Below, piece after piece: positions 1 through 8,848 of a stretch of 22,613 bases of DNA. The first letter of the stretch is position 1. Every line of letters starts with the position of its first letter. The notes beneath the pieces are model-generated. The model searched no databases. It was not told the DNA's origin and was given only the letters and a program-made list of their open reading frames with translations. The translations under genes were made by a program, and so were the position numbers. The stretch is taken from the NCBI GenBank assembly GCA_946410475.1, contig CAMKAM010000009.1:1-22613 (forward strand), given 5' to 3'. The stretch is from an uncultured Bacillota bacterium. Lineage in GTDB: Bacteria > Bacillota > Clostridia > Peptostreptococcales > Anaerovoracaceae.

Positions 1-1196
1 TGGCGAGAGGCGAGCTGGTGCTCGTATCCGACGACGAAGACAGAGAAAACGAAGGTGACCTGATCTGCGCGGCGGAGTTCGCCACGCCGGAGAACGTCAA
101 CTTCATGGCGGAGTACGGAAGAGGCCTCATCTGCATGCCGATGTCGAGCTACTATGTCGAAAAGCTCAACATCCCGCAGATGGTAAGCGAAAACACCGAC
201 AACCATGAGACGGCGTTCACAGTATCGATCGACCACAAGGACACGACGACGGGAATATCCGCAGTAGAAAGATCCTACACAGCGATGAAGTGTGTCGAAG
301 AAGACGCAAAGCCCCAGGACTTCAGAAGACCGGGCCACATGTTCCCGCTGAGAGCAAAGCCGTTCGGCGTTCTTGAAAGGAACGGCCACACAGAGGCTAC
401 AGTAGACCTTCTGAAGATCGCAGGCCTCAAGGAGTGCGGTCTCTGCTGCGAAGTCATGGCAGAGGACGGCACGATGATGAAGATGCCTCAGCTGATCGAG
501 ATGGCTGAGAAGTATAACCTCAAGTACACGACGATCAAGAAGATCCAGGACTGGAAGAAAGTCAGGACAAAGCTGGTATCGTGCGAGGCGGGCCCTGTAG
601 ACATGCCGACGAAGTACGGACACTTCAAGGCTTACGGCTACATCAACGTCATGAACGGCGAGCATCATGTAGCCCTCGTCAAAGGTGAGATCGGCGACGG
701 AGAGAACATCCTCTGCCGCGTCCACTCGGAGTGCCTTACGGGAGACGCTTTCGGATCGATGAGATGCGACTGCGGAGACCAGCTCGCTCAGGCCATGCAG
801 CAGGTCGAAAGAGAAGGAAGAGGCATCATCCTCTACATGAGGCAGGAAGGAAGAGGCATCGGCCTCATCAACAAGCTGAAGGCTTATGACCTTCAGGACG
901 GCGGTCTGGACACTGTCGAGGCGAATCTCGCCCTCGGTTTCGCAGAGGACCTCAGAGAGTACTATATCGGCTCGCAGATCCTAAGAGACCTTGGAGCGAA
1001 GACGCTCAGACTGCTTACCAACAACCCGCAGAAGATAGACGGCATCGGCGACTACGGCCTCGAGATCGTAGAACGCGTGCCGATCGAGATCCCGGCTACG
1101 GCAGTCGACGCATTCTATCTGAAGACGAAGAAGGAAAAGATGGGACACATGCTCCACGTCAGGATGGCAAAAGAGAGCAACACTGACGGCGAGTAA
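1..1196 (+). CDS. ribBA: Bifunctional 3,4-dihydroxy-2-butanone-4-phosphate synthase / GTP cyclohydrolase II (5' end cut by window)
   Basis: This enzyme makes both precursors of riboflavin: RibB converts ribulose 5-phosphate to dihydroxybutanone phosphate, and RibA opens GTP to the pyrimidine precursor. The frame is open from base 3, so the true start lies left of the window; the GTG at 18 is internal, because only a short N-terminal stretch is missing before the RibB motif DDEDRENEGDL. RibB-type motifs follow (TTTGISAVERS, then RRPGHMFPL and GHTEATVDL). The C-terminal half carries the GTP cyclohydrolase II zinc cysteines in CLTGDAFGSMRCDCGDQL and the RQEGRGIGL motif, ending with LLTNNPQKIDGI. 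Both domains look intact. ribH begins 27 bases after the stop, so this is the distal part of a rib operon; ribD and ribE would be expected upstream. Codon use is strongly biased, as in a well-expressed gene. Confidence 0.97.
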   Translation, partial: ARGELVLVSDDEDRENEGDLICAAEFATPENVNFMAEYGRGLICMPMSSYYVEKLNIPQMVSENTDNHETAFTVSIDHKDTTTGISAVERSYTAMKCVEEDAKPQDFRRPGHMFPLRAKPFGVLERNGHTEATVDLLKIAGLKECGLCCEVMAEDGTMMKMPQLIEMAEKYNLKYTTIKKIQDWKKVRTKLVSCEAGPVDMPTKYGHFKAYGYINVMNGEHHVALVKGEIGDGENILCRVHSECLTGDAFGSMRCDCGDQLAQAMQQVEREGRGIILYMRQEGRGIGLINKLKAYDLQDGGLDTVEANLALGFAEDLREYYIGSQILRDLGAKTLRLLTNNPQKIDGIGDYGLEIVERVPIEIPATAVDAFYLKTKKEKMGHMLHVRMAKESNTDGE

Positions 1197-1223
1197 GCAG
1201 AGAACAATACAGGAGGAAGAAAA

Positions 1224-1685
1224 ATGAACGTTTTTGAAGGAAAATTAGTAAACACCCAGATGAGGATCGGCATTGTCTGCGCAAGATTCAACGAGTTCAT
1301 CACGAGCAAGCTGCTCGGAGGAGCTCAGGACGCTCTCGCCCGTCATGATGTTCTCGATGAGGACATCGATGTAGCATGGGTACCGGGCGCTTTCGAGATC
1401 CCGCTCGCTGCAAAGAAGATGGCGGAAAGCGGCCGCTATGACGCAGTCATCTGCCTCGGCGCAGTCATCAGAGGAGCTACATCGCACTATGACTACGTAT
1501 GTAACGAAGTTTCGAAGGGCGTTGCTCAGGTATCGCTTCAGACAGGGATCCCGGTAATGTTCGGCGTCGTTACGACGGAGAACATCGAGCAGGCCGTTGA
1601 GCGCGCAGGCACAAAGGCCGGAAACAAGGGCTACGACTGCGCACTGGGCGCTATCGAGATGGTCAACCTCATGAAGCAGCTCTAA
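1224..1685 (+). CDS. ribH: 6,7-dimethyl-8-ribityllumazine synthase
   Basis: RibH condenses the RibA/RibD-derived ribitylaminouracil with the RibB product to form lumazine, the penultimate step of riboflavin synthesis; family members usually form icosahedral or pentameric assemblies in the cytoplasm. The 153-residue length is normal. Typical motifs are visible: an early RFNEFIT segment, VPGAFEIPL, the catalytic-loop region GAVIRGATSHYDYV, and GVVTTENIEQA, ending with the C-terminal helix. The start is fixed by a strong AGGAGGA at 1211-1217, seven bases before the ATG. It sits 27 bases after ribBA and is followed at once by a terminator, so it is the last gene of the riboflavin operon. Confidence 0.97.
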   Translation: MNVFEGKLVNTQMRIGIVCARFNEFITSKLLGGAQDALARHDVLDEDIDVAWVPGAFEIPLAAKKMAESGRYDAVICLGAVIRGATSHYDYVCNEVSKGVAQVSLQTGIPVMFGVVTTENIEQAVERAGTKAGNKGYDCALGAIEMVNLMKQL

Positions 1686-1711
1686 GCATATACGGACCAA
1701 ACGATCTTAAC

Positions 1712-1753
1712 GAAAAAGCAGGCACGGCCGCTGAGGCTATGCCTGCTGTTTTT
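1712..1753. terminator. Rho-independent terminator between convergent ribH and the serine hydrolase gene
   Basis: Arms AGCAGGCA (1717-1724) and TGCCTGCT (1740-1747) pair perfectly. An A-run precedes the 5' arm and GTTTTT follows the 3' arm, so the hairpin has a U-tract in both directions. It lies between the ribH stop (1685) and the end of the minus-strand gene (1762) and could serve both. Confidence 0.85.
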
Positions 1754-1761
1754 CTGCTTTG

Positions 1762-2694
1762 CTATTGCGCCAGTCTGTACATGTCGCGGTGGACATCATC
1801 GATCAGCCTGGCGAGTTTGCGGAGGCTCTTGTGTTTGCCGTTCGCAGTCGTCATGACGGAGATGATGTACGGTGAGTATTCACCGTTGTATTTCGCCATG
1901 ACTATGCCGGCGTCGTTCTGGACGTTGAGTCCGCCGCCCGGATACCAGCCCGGTTTCGTGTGTACGACGGCTCGTCCCTTCAGTCCTTTACAGATGAACG
2001 ACTGGGTGCCGTGAGTGTACATCTTTCGGCATTTTACTGAATTGGCGTTCTTGTCACGGTAGAAATACCAGTATGTTCCGACCCATAGTCTTGCGAGGTC
2101 GCGTGTCCTGATGTATGTGTATTTCCAATCCGGATCGAAAGAGGAAGCCTTCGTAAGGGCGCGCAGTTTTCGCATCGGACCGTGACCGTATTTCCTGCGC
2201 AGAGACGCATATGTGTCGTTGTTTGAGACTGTGACGGTCCGGCGCATCAGGCCCTTTGATCTTCTGTAGCTGCCGGGCTTGTATTTGCAGAGCGCAGCAA
2301 CATAAGGTCCTTTGAGGCAGCTTGCCGAGTACATCTTCTTTTTCGGATTCGCTCCGAATCCTTCTCCGGTATTGACGTCTATGACGACGAAGCTGATGAC
2401 GCTGTGTTTGCGAAGTTTTTTGACGTATTTGATCAGAGCTTTGCCGGAGCTTAGTTTTGAGATATCGGTATCGCTGTTGAATGACCTGACCTTATTGCCA
2501 GCTGCCTTTCCGAGGTCGTCCACGAGCTCGCTGCATGGAAGCGGCTGTTTCACCTTTGTTGCAGCGTTCGCCTTCGCGGGGCCGGAAATGTCCGCCGGGA
2601 TGCACGCAAGGAGGGCGATCGCCAGTATTATGATTGCTGTTCTTTTGATCCTATTTGTGTTCATGGTTGTATATCCGGTCATGCTTTTGACCAT
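1762..2694 (-). CDS. Exported serine hydrolase, class A beta-lactamase-like
   Basis: A 310-residue exported protein with a penicillin-recognising serine hydrolase fold. A hydrophobic segment follows basic residues (about 17-32). LLAC at 28-31 could be a lipobox, and ANA near 42-44 could be an ordinary signal peptidase site, so it may be lipid-anchored or secreted. Active-site motifs appear in class A order: SCLK (Ser125, Lys128) as SxxK, SNN (157-159) as SxN, and KPG (247-249) where beta-lactamases have KTG or KSG. The protein is rich in Lys and Arg. No clear Shine-Dalgarno precedes the ATG at 2694; ATGs at residues 5 and 11 are alternatives. Many such proteins in anaerobic Firmicutes are not proven beta-lactamases, and a peptidoglycan-related or unknown hydrolase role is equally possible. 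It is transcribed divergently from the RND permease. Confidence 0.75.
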   Translation of the reverse strand: MVKSMTGYTTMNTNRIKRTAIIILAIALLACIPADISGPAKANAATKVKQPLPCSELVDDLGKAAGNKVRSFNSDTDISKLSSGKALIKYVKKLRKHSVISFVVIDVNTGEGFGANPKKKMYSASCLKGPYVAALCKYKPGSYRRSKGLMRRTVTVSNNDTYASLRRKYGHGPMRKLRALTKASSFDPDWKYTYIRTRDLARLWVGTYWYFYRDKNANSVKCRKMYTHGTQSFICKGLKGRAVVHTKPGWYPGGGLNVQNDAGIVMAKYNGEYSPYIISVMTTANGKHKSLRKLARLIDDVHRDMYRLAQ

Positions 2695-2819
2695 ATGCCA
2701 AAGGTATCTGCTTACTCGATCACGGCAGGGACATCGGATATCCCCACTGATATCGGGATAATAATAACATCACACTTTCGCCGGGGTCAAATGAACATAT
2801 TGTGAAATATCGACAGCAG

Positions 2820-2848
2820 TTGAAAACAGGGCCTCAAAATAGTAAAAT
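2820..2848 (+). promoter_or_regulatory. Sigma-A type promoter for the RND permease operon
   Basis: TTGAAA (2820-2825) and TAAAAT (2843-2848) are separated by exactly 17 bases, close to the vegetative consensus. Transcription would start near 2855, giving a leader of roughly 110 bases before the ATG at 2968. The rest of the 273-base divergent gap holds an imperfect palindromic stretch around 2733-2760 (TATCCC and GGGATA about 10 bases apart), possibly an operator or part of the serine hydrolase promoter region. No riboswitch was recognised. Confidence 0.65.
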
Positions 2849-2967
2849 ACATACTATCCCTGACCATGTTTTTTAGCGACAAAAAATATGCGTCAGGAAG
2901 TGTTAGATCGCAGTTCGGGATGCCGTGTGCATCGGGCACAAGGCTGCGGCTTTAAAAGGGAGAAGAA

Positions 2968-5900
2968 ATGTCAGGATTCAGCGTCAAAAGACCATATCTG
3001 GTTCTTGTGTGCGTACTGGCTTTACTGATACTCGGAGCAACGAGTTTCGTAAAGATGCAGACGGACTTTTTGCCGAACATGAATCTTCCGTATATGGCTG
3101 TCATCACGGGTTACCCCGGAGCTTCGCCGCAGAAGGTCGAAGAGGCGGTCACGACTCCGATAGAGAACAGCATCGCTGTGATCAACGGCGTCAAGCGTGT
3201 ACGGAGCCAGTCGAGCGAGAATGCAGGGACAGTATTCCTTGAATTTGAGAACGATACCGATATGGACAGCGTCATGGTAAAGGTATCCTCGGCTCTCGAT
3301 CAGGTGGATCTTCCCGAAGACGCGATGAAACCGGTCGTCCTGGAGGTATCCATGGACATGCTTCCCGTCATGTATGTCGGAGTGGACTGCAAGGGGAAGA
3401 GCGGAAGCGAACTGTCGCAGTACATCGAGGATGAGATAGTTCCGGTGATCAAAAGGCAGGATGGCGTCGCGAGCGTCCAGCTGTCCGGCATGATAGAGGA
3501 GAGCGTAGAGATCTCTCTTAACAGTAAAAAGGTCGATTCACTCAACGAAAAGATAAAGGACGAAGCCCTCAGCCAGCTTTCAGAGGCCGAGAGCCAGCTT
3601 TCGAGTGCCGAAGGCGCGATAGCGAATGGAAAGTCGCAGCTCGCAAAGCAGAAAAAGAACCTGAAGAAGCAGCAGGACAGCACATCGAAGAAGATGGCCA
3701 AATACACGGAGCTGATGAACAAGGCTCTTGCGACGGAACAGGCATATGATGCTGATTATAACGGCGTCGTTATATATGAGAAGGCGCTGAAAGCAGAAAA
3801 GGCCGGATATCAGAAGCTCGTGGATGCCATGAAGCCTGCGGTAGACAGCGGTTTTGCGGACGCGGAGACGATGGCCAAATATCAGGTCGCTGTGGACAGG
3901 ATCGCAGAAATAGACAGGGAGCTGCCTTCAGTTGCGACGAGGAAGGCAGCAGCGAAGGCCGCAAAGGACAAAGTCTCCAAGCAGGTCAAGAAAGCAACGA
4001 AGAACTATGCCAAGGTAGAGTCAGGAAAGATGACTGCGGCGGCAGCCTTCGGTTCGGGCGCGGCGCAGATCGCCCAGGCGGAGAGCCAGCTCGCATCGGG
4101 CAGCTCTGACCTTGCCAGCAGCAGGGCGGAGTTCGAGGCGAACAAGGAGAAGGTGCTGGGGAGCGCCAATGCTGACAAGCTGCTTTCGATGGATACGCTT
4201 TCAGCCCTCATATCGGCGCAGAATTTCTCGATGCCTGCCGGATATATCGAAGATGGGGAGACGAAATATCTCCTGAAGATAGATGAAGAGACGGAAGACG
4301 TGGACGAACTCAAGAATATGATCATAGTCCATCTCAAAGGAGTGGGAGACGTCAGAGTAAAGGACGTCGCTTCCGTCAAGGTCGTAACTAATGAAGACGA
4401 CACCTACGCGAAACTGAACGGCAACAGCGCCGAGATACTGGGAGTCTTCAAGACGAGTACGAAGGGTACGAGCACCGTATCCAATACCGTCAATGATGCT
4501 CTCGATCAGCTGGAAAAAGACAATAAGGGTCTGAGGTTCACTCCTCTGATGGACCAGGGCATGTATATCGACTTCATAGTCAAAGAGGTCCTCAGCAATC
4601 TTCTCTGGGGTGCGCTCCTTGCCATGATAGTCCTTGCACTGTTCCTGAGAAGGATCAGGCCGACCCTGATAGTGGCTCTCTCGATACCGCTTTCGGTCAT
4701 GTTCGCGCTGCTTTTGATGTACTTCAGTAACATCACACTGAACGTGATATCGCTTTCCGGACTCGGACTGAGCGTCGGAATGCTGGTCGACAACTCCATA
4801 GTCGTTATGGAGAACATATACAGGATGCGCTCCGAAGGGGTCGGTCCCGTCAAAGCGGCGATCGAAGGTGCGAGGGAGATGCAGGCCCCGATCGTATCGT
4901 CGACGCTTACTACCATATGCGTATTCGTGCCGATACTCTTCACCAACGGACTCACCAGAGAGCTCGTCATGGATATGTGTCTCACGGTAGTATTCAGCTT
5001 GACGGCCAGCCTGATCGTAGCGCTCAGCGTCGTACCGACGCTCGCATCGAATCTGCTCCGGAACGTGCAGCCTGCGGATGACAGAGCGCTCGACAAGATC
5101 AAGGAAAAATACGATGTCGTGCTCAGAGCATGTCTCGCCCACAAGGCGATACCGCTTCTCATCGCGGCTGTGCTCCTCGCGGGATGCGCTGTCAAAGCCA
5201 TCGATACAGGCGTCATCATAATGCCTGAGATGGAGAGCACGCAGATGTCCATGACAGTCGAAATGGATCCTGAAAGCACGAAGGCTGAAGATTTCGAGAA
5301 GATGGACAAGATCACAGAAAAGGTCAGGAAGATAAAGGGCGTCACGACTGTCGGCGCGATACAGACGCAGACGCTCGGCATGGATGACTCCGACAAGAGC
5401 TACACCGCGATGGTGCTTCTGGATGAAGACTATGCCGCCAAGAACTCCGCGATCGCGAAGAAGGTCGAAAAGATCCTCGAGAAGTCCGGTGTCAAGAACT
5501 ACACGGTCGAAGGCGCCAGCATGGATACGTCGCAGATCCTCGGCTCCGGCCTGCAGGTAGACATATACGGTACAAAGGATGAAAAACTCCTCGATATCAG
5601 TAAGGACATCATGAAGATGGCTGAAGATCTGAAGGGCTTCGAGGAGATATCGAACGGGCAGGAGGAAGCCTCCAAAGAGCTCGTGCTGGATATAAAGAAG
5701 AACAAAGCTATGAAAGAGGGCCTCAGTGTCGCTCAGATCTATCAGGCAGTAAGCCAAAAGCTCACGACTGAAAAGGACGCGACGAAGATCGAGGTGGACG
5801 GCAGCACTATAGATGTAAAACTCGTCGACAGGAGACACCGCGTTACCAGAAGGAACCTCCTCAGCTACGAGTTCGAGACGACTGTTGCGGGTGACAACGG

Positions 5901-6654
5901 CGAAGAGGAGACGAAGACATTCGTACTTCGTGACTTTGCCGATGTGACCGAGAGGGACGGACTTGCTTCCATCACTCACCTCGACAGCGCCAAGGCGATG
6001 CAGGTGACTGCGCAGACGAAGGACGGATACAACACGAAGAAGCTCAGTGACAAGCTGCAGAAACAGCTTGATAAGTACGATATGCCGAAGGGCTACAGAG
6101 CGGAGATAACGGGCGAGACGGAATCGGTCAACAAGGTCATGCGTGACATGCTTCTGATGATACTGATCTCGATAGCCCTCATCTATCTCATCATGGTCGC
6201 GCAGTTCAGGAGCTTCCGGTCGCCGTTCATAGTAATGTTCACGATACCGCTGGCTTACACGGGCGGCTTCATTGCGCTGTTCATAGCAAGGCATGAGATA
6301 TCGATGCTGTCGATGATGGGCTTCCTGATGCTGGCCGGCATCGTAGTCAACAACGGCATCGTCCTTATAGACTATATCAACAGGCTGCGGCTGAGAGGAT
6401 TTGAGAGGACAGAGGCGATAGTCCTTGCCGGCAAGACCAGGATGAGGCCGATAATGATGACGGCTCTTACGACCATACTCGCCATGTCGGTAATGGCAGC
6501 GGCGAGGGGCGAAGGCGCTGCTCTTGGAAGAGGCATGGCCGTCGTAATGATCGGCGGACTCGTATATGCTACGATCATGACTCTGATAGTCGTGCCTGTC
6601 ATATATGATATTTTCGCAAAGAAAGAGATCAAAGAAGTCGTCGTGGAAGAGTAG
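2968..6654 (+). CDS. RND-superfamily efflux permease with a long coiled-coil insert
   Basis: A 1228-residue proton-driven RND permease of the AcrB/HAE-like type. TM1 is at about 9-29. The porter domain starts with the QTDFLPNMNLP segment and the GASPQKVEEAVTTPIE motif. TM2-6 lie at about 539-700 and include GMLVDNSIVVMENI, which in AcrB carries the Asp-Asp proton relay and here is Asp-Asn. TM7 is near 728-744, and the final membrane block (about 1053-1215) includes GIVVNNGIVLIDYINR, with Asn where AcrB has the relay Lys; these changes are common in Gram-positive homologues. The oddity is residues about 190-400: an Ala/Gln/Lys/Ser-rich helical stretch with heptad-like spacing, inserted in the second porter subdomain before the usual QNFSMPAGYIEDG. 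No adaptor or outer-membrane gene adjoins. The ATG follows GGGAGAAG. The LtaS-like gene begins 23 bases after the stop. The substrate is unknown. Confidence 0.92.
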   Translation: MSGFSVKRPYLVLVCVLALLILGATSFVKMQTDFLPNMNLPYMAVITGYPGASPQKVEEAVTTPIENSIAVINGVKRVRSQSSENAGTVFLEFENDTDMDSVMVKVSSALDQVDLPEDAMKPVVLEVSMDMLPVMYVGVDCKGKSGSELSQYIEDEIVPVIKRQDGVASVQLSGMIEESVEISLNSKKVDSLNEKIKDEALSQLSEAESQLSSAEGAIANGKSQLAKQKKNLKKQQDSTSKKMAKYTELMNKALATEQAYDADYNGVVIYEKALKAEKAGYQKLVDAMKPAVDSGFADAETMAKYQVAVDRIAEIDRELPSVATRKAAAKAAKDKVSKQVKKATKNYAKVESGKMTAAAAFGSGAAQIAQAESQLASGSSDLASSRAEFEANKEKVLGSANADKLLSMDTLSALISAQNFSMPAGYIEDGETKYLLKIDEETEDVDELKNMIIVHLKGVGDVRVKDVASVKVVTNEDDTYAKLNGNSAEILGVFKTSTKGTSTVSNTVNDALDQLEKDNKGLRFTPLMDQGMYIDFIVKEVLSNLLWGALLAMIVLALFLRRIRPTLIVALSIPLSVMFALLLMYFSNITLNVISLSGLGLSVGMLVDNSIVVMENIYRMRSEGVGPVKAAIEGAREMQAPIVSSTLTTICVFVPILFTNGLTRELVMDMCLTVVFSLTASLIVALSVVPTLASNLLRNVQPADDRALDKIKEKYDVVLRACLAHKAIPLLIAAVLLAGCAVKAIDTGVIIMPEMESTQMSMTVEMDPESTKAEDFEKMDKITEKVRKIKGVTTVGAIQTQTLGMDDSDKSYTAMVLLDEDYAAKNSAIAKKVEKILEKSGVKNYTVEGASMDTSQILGSGLQVDIYGTKDEKLLDISKDIMKMAEDLKGFEEISNGQEEASKELVLDIKKNKAMKEGLSVAQIYQAVSQKLTTEKDATKIEVDGSTIDVKLVDRRHRVTRRNLLSYEFETTVAGDNGEEETKTFVLRDFADVTERDGLASITHLDSAKAMQVTAQTKDGYNTKKLSDKLQKQLDKYDMPKGYRAEITGETESVNKVMRDMLLMILISIALIYLIMVAQFRSFRSPFIVMFTIPLAYTGGFIALFIARHEISMLSMMGFLMLAGIVVNNGIVLIDYINRLRLRGFERTEAIVLAGKTRMRPIMMTALTTILAMSVMAAARGEGAALGRGMAVVMIGGLVYATIMTLIVVPVIYDIFAKKEIKEVVVEE

Positions 6655-6677
6655 GCGGCGGATAAGAAAGAGAAAAA

Positions 6678-8798
6678 TTGGCAGAGAAAGATCCGAATAA
6701 TCTGGCGCAGATAGCTACAAGATCGAAGAGATCGACGGCAGCGGGAGTCGTGACAGGCGCTGCCGTTCTTTTGTTCTGCCTTTCGCAGGCAGGAGACTAT
6801 ATCGATTCCGAAGGACCGGGCAGACTGATGCTGGCGGCATCGGTCGCATGCGCTCTTTTGTCAGCGGTTGCTATCATGTTCAAACCGAACAGGGAAGCGA
6901 AATACTACATACTCTATGTCGGGGCAGTGTTCCTCGCGTGCCCGATGCTCAACATCATCGCGGTCGAGAGGATGAACGGTAATTTTCTGAACGAACTGAT
7001 CCAGGCGTGCTGGATAGATAATTATCTGATCTGTCTTCTGATATACCTCGCGGTGTTCTGCATCTGTGGTAGCGTCAGGATATCCGCCATACTCATATCT
7101 CCGGCGATGTTCCTGTTCGGACTTGCGAATATGTACGTGAAGGATTTCCGCGGCGAGCCCCTGGTGCCTATGGACATGGGAAGCGTCTCGACGGCTATGA
7201 CGGTCGCCAGAGGCTATACGTATTCTGTCGGCGTGGACGTATCGTTCGCAGTGGCGGTCACGGTGCTCGCTATGGCACTGGCTGTGAGGCTCTCGATGCC
7301 ACATGCCGCAAGGAAGACAAAGATAGTTCTGAGATTGGTGATAGCGCTGGTCGTTTCGACGGTGGCGTTCTGTTTCTACGGCACCGATCTTTTTGTGAAC
7401 TGGGGCTACAAGCCGGACTTTTTCAATCAGATGAGAGGGTATAACAACAAGGGTGCGCTGCTCGGATTCACTGTGAATACGAGGTATCTCCATCGCTCCG
7501 CGCCGGAGGGATATGATCCTGATGCCATAGAGGGGATAGTGGAAAGCGAACTTGCCGGATATGACGGACGGACGATCACGGAGGCGGCTCTTGGTAAGAG
7601 AGCGGCAAAGGGCAAGGCGAAGAAGAACGCTGCCGTGGAGCCGGACATCATAGTCATCATGGATGAAGCATTCTCGGATCTTACGATCAATGGAGAATAT
7701 GAGACGAATAGGGATCCGATACCGAATATGAACGCACTGAAAAAGGAGAGCCTCCAGGGATACGCATACGTATCGGTGTTCGGTGCGGGGACAAGCAACA
7801 CGGAGTTCGAGTTCCTGACCGGAGATTCAATGGCCTTTCTGCCGCCCGCGAGCAATGCTTACCAGCTGTATATCGAAAAGGATCAGCCGGGACTCGTAAG
7901 GACGCTCGAGAAGAAAGGATATACTACGCATGCCTTTCACCCGTATTTCAGGGGCAACTGGAACAGGCCGCGTGTCTATGAAAGCATGGGCTTCGACGAT
8001 TACTGCGGGATCGAGGACATGTTCAGTCAGAAGTTCGTGAACGAGTACACGAACAATCCGAACGCGAAGTACACCCTGGGGAAGCTTCTTGAAGAGGAAG
8101 GAAAATCGGGAGATATATTCCTGAGAAGGTATGTTTCGGATGCTTATGATTTCAGCGATGTCATAACGAGATATGAAAAGCGTGACAAGAGCAAACCGTA
8201 TTTCATGTTCAATGTCACTATGCAGAACCACTCCCCGTATGATATGTTCATGGATGAAAAGTACAGGACAGTAGACCTTGAAGGTCTTGCGGGCGAGTAT
8301 CCGAAGTCGGAGCAGTACCTGCAGATAATACATCAGACCGACAAGGCGCTCGGCGATCTGGTCGCTTACTTCAAAGAAGCGGACAGACCGGTCATCGTTC
8401 TGTTTTTCGGCGACCACCAGCCGTCCATAGAGAACGATTTCTACACGGAGGTCACCGGCACGGATCCGAACCGGATGGAAGGTATGCAGAATATGAACAG
8501 GTACGCCACGAGGTTCATGCTGTGGGCGAACTACGATATCCCTAAGGGCTGGGTAGATATGATCAGCGTCAACTATCTGCAGACTATGATGCTGGAGAGC
8601 GCAGGCATAGATATCACGAAGTATGGGCAGTACCTGCAGTCGCTCTATCAGAAATATCCGGTCATCACGAGCCAGGGGGCCGTCAAGGCCGGAGGCGCCT
8701 TCGTCGATGCGCCGGGAGCACAGCCGGATCTTTCGGATTACTCGTGCGTGATATATAACGGGCTGTCCGATCCGGACAACAGAGCGGATATTTATTAA
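6678..8798 (+). CDS. LTA synthase / phosphoglycerol transferase family membrane protein
   Basis: A 706-residue membrane enzyme of the LtaS/MdoB group (sulfatase fold), which transfers glycerol-phosphate-type units onto cell-surface polymers. The N-terminal part has several membrane segments (roughly 22-37, 50-67, 75-95, 112-152, 187-205 and 216-235). The extracytoplasmic catalytic domain starts near 320. The metal site and nucleophile expected for LtaS can be placed: Glu330 in IMDEAFSDL, Thr372 in GAGTSNTEFEFL (nucleophile), His518 in MQNHSPYD, and Asp579-His580 in FFGDHQP. Whether the product is lipoteichoic acid or another polymer modification cannot be told. The likely start is TTG at 6678; the upstream purine-rich GATAAGAAAGAG is only a weak ribosome site. 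It lies 23 bases behind the RND gene, so co-transcription is likely, and no terminator separates it from the response regulator. Confidence 0.88.
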   Translation: MAEKDPNNLAQIATRSKRSTAAGVVTGAAVLLFCLSQAGDYIDSEGPGRLMLAASVACALLSAVAIMFKPNREAKYYILYVGAVFLACPMLNIIAVERMNGNFLNELIQACWIDNYLICLLIYLAVFCICGSVRISAILISPAMFLFGLANMYVKDFRGEPLVPMDMGSVSTAMTVARGYTYSVGVDVSFAVAVTVLAMALAVRLSMPHAARKTKIVLRLVIALVVSTVAFCFYGTDLFVNWGYKPDFFNQMRGYNNKGALLGFTVNTRYLHRSAPEGYDPDAIEGIVESELAGYDGRTITEAALGKRAAKGKAKKNAAVEPDIIVIMDEAFSDLTINGEYETNRDPIPNMNALKKESLQGYAYVSVFGAGTSNTEFEFLTGDSMAFLPPASNAYQLYIEKDQPGLVRTLEKKGYTTHAFHPYFRGNWNRPRVYESMGFDDYCGIEDMFSQKFVNEYTNNPNAKYTLGKLLEEEGKSGDIFLRRYVSDAYDFSDVITRYEKRDKSKPYFMFNVTMQNHSPYDMFMDEKYRTVDLEGLAGEYPKSEQYLQIIHQTDKALGDLVAYFKEADRPVIVLFFGDHQPSIENDFYTEVTGTDPNRMEGMQNMNRYATRFMLWANYDIPKGWVDMISVNYLQTMMLESAGIDITKYGQYLQSLYQKYPVITSQGAVKAGGAFVDAPGAQPDLSDYSCVIYNGLSDPDNRADIY

Positions 8799-8848
8799 TA
8801 TGTCTTTAATGGAAAAATGTTAGTATCCCGGGTAATGGGAGGTATGTC

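Noticed and set aside
18..20. GTG at 18 as the true ribBA start
   Set aside because: The frame stays open to the edge, no ribosome site is visible, and the enzyme normally has a short N-terminal stretch before the DDEDRENEGDL motif.
4201..6294. A 697-codon open frame on the minus strand opposite the RND permease gene
   Set aside because: It is antisense to a well-supported gene, has an implausibly His/Arg/Tyr-rich composition, no ribosome site and no recognisable motif; it follows from the codon bias of the real gene.
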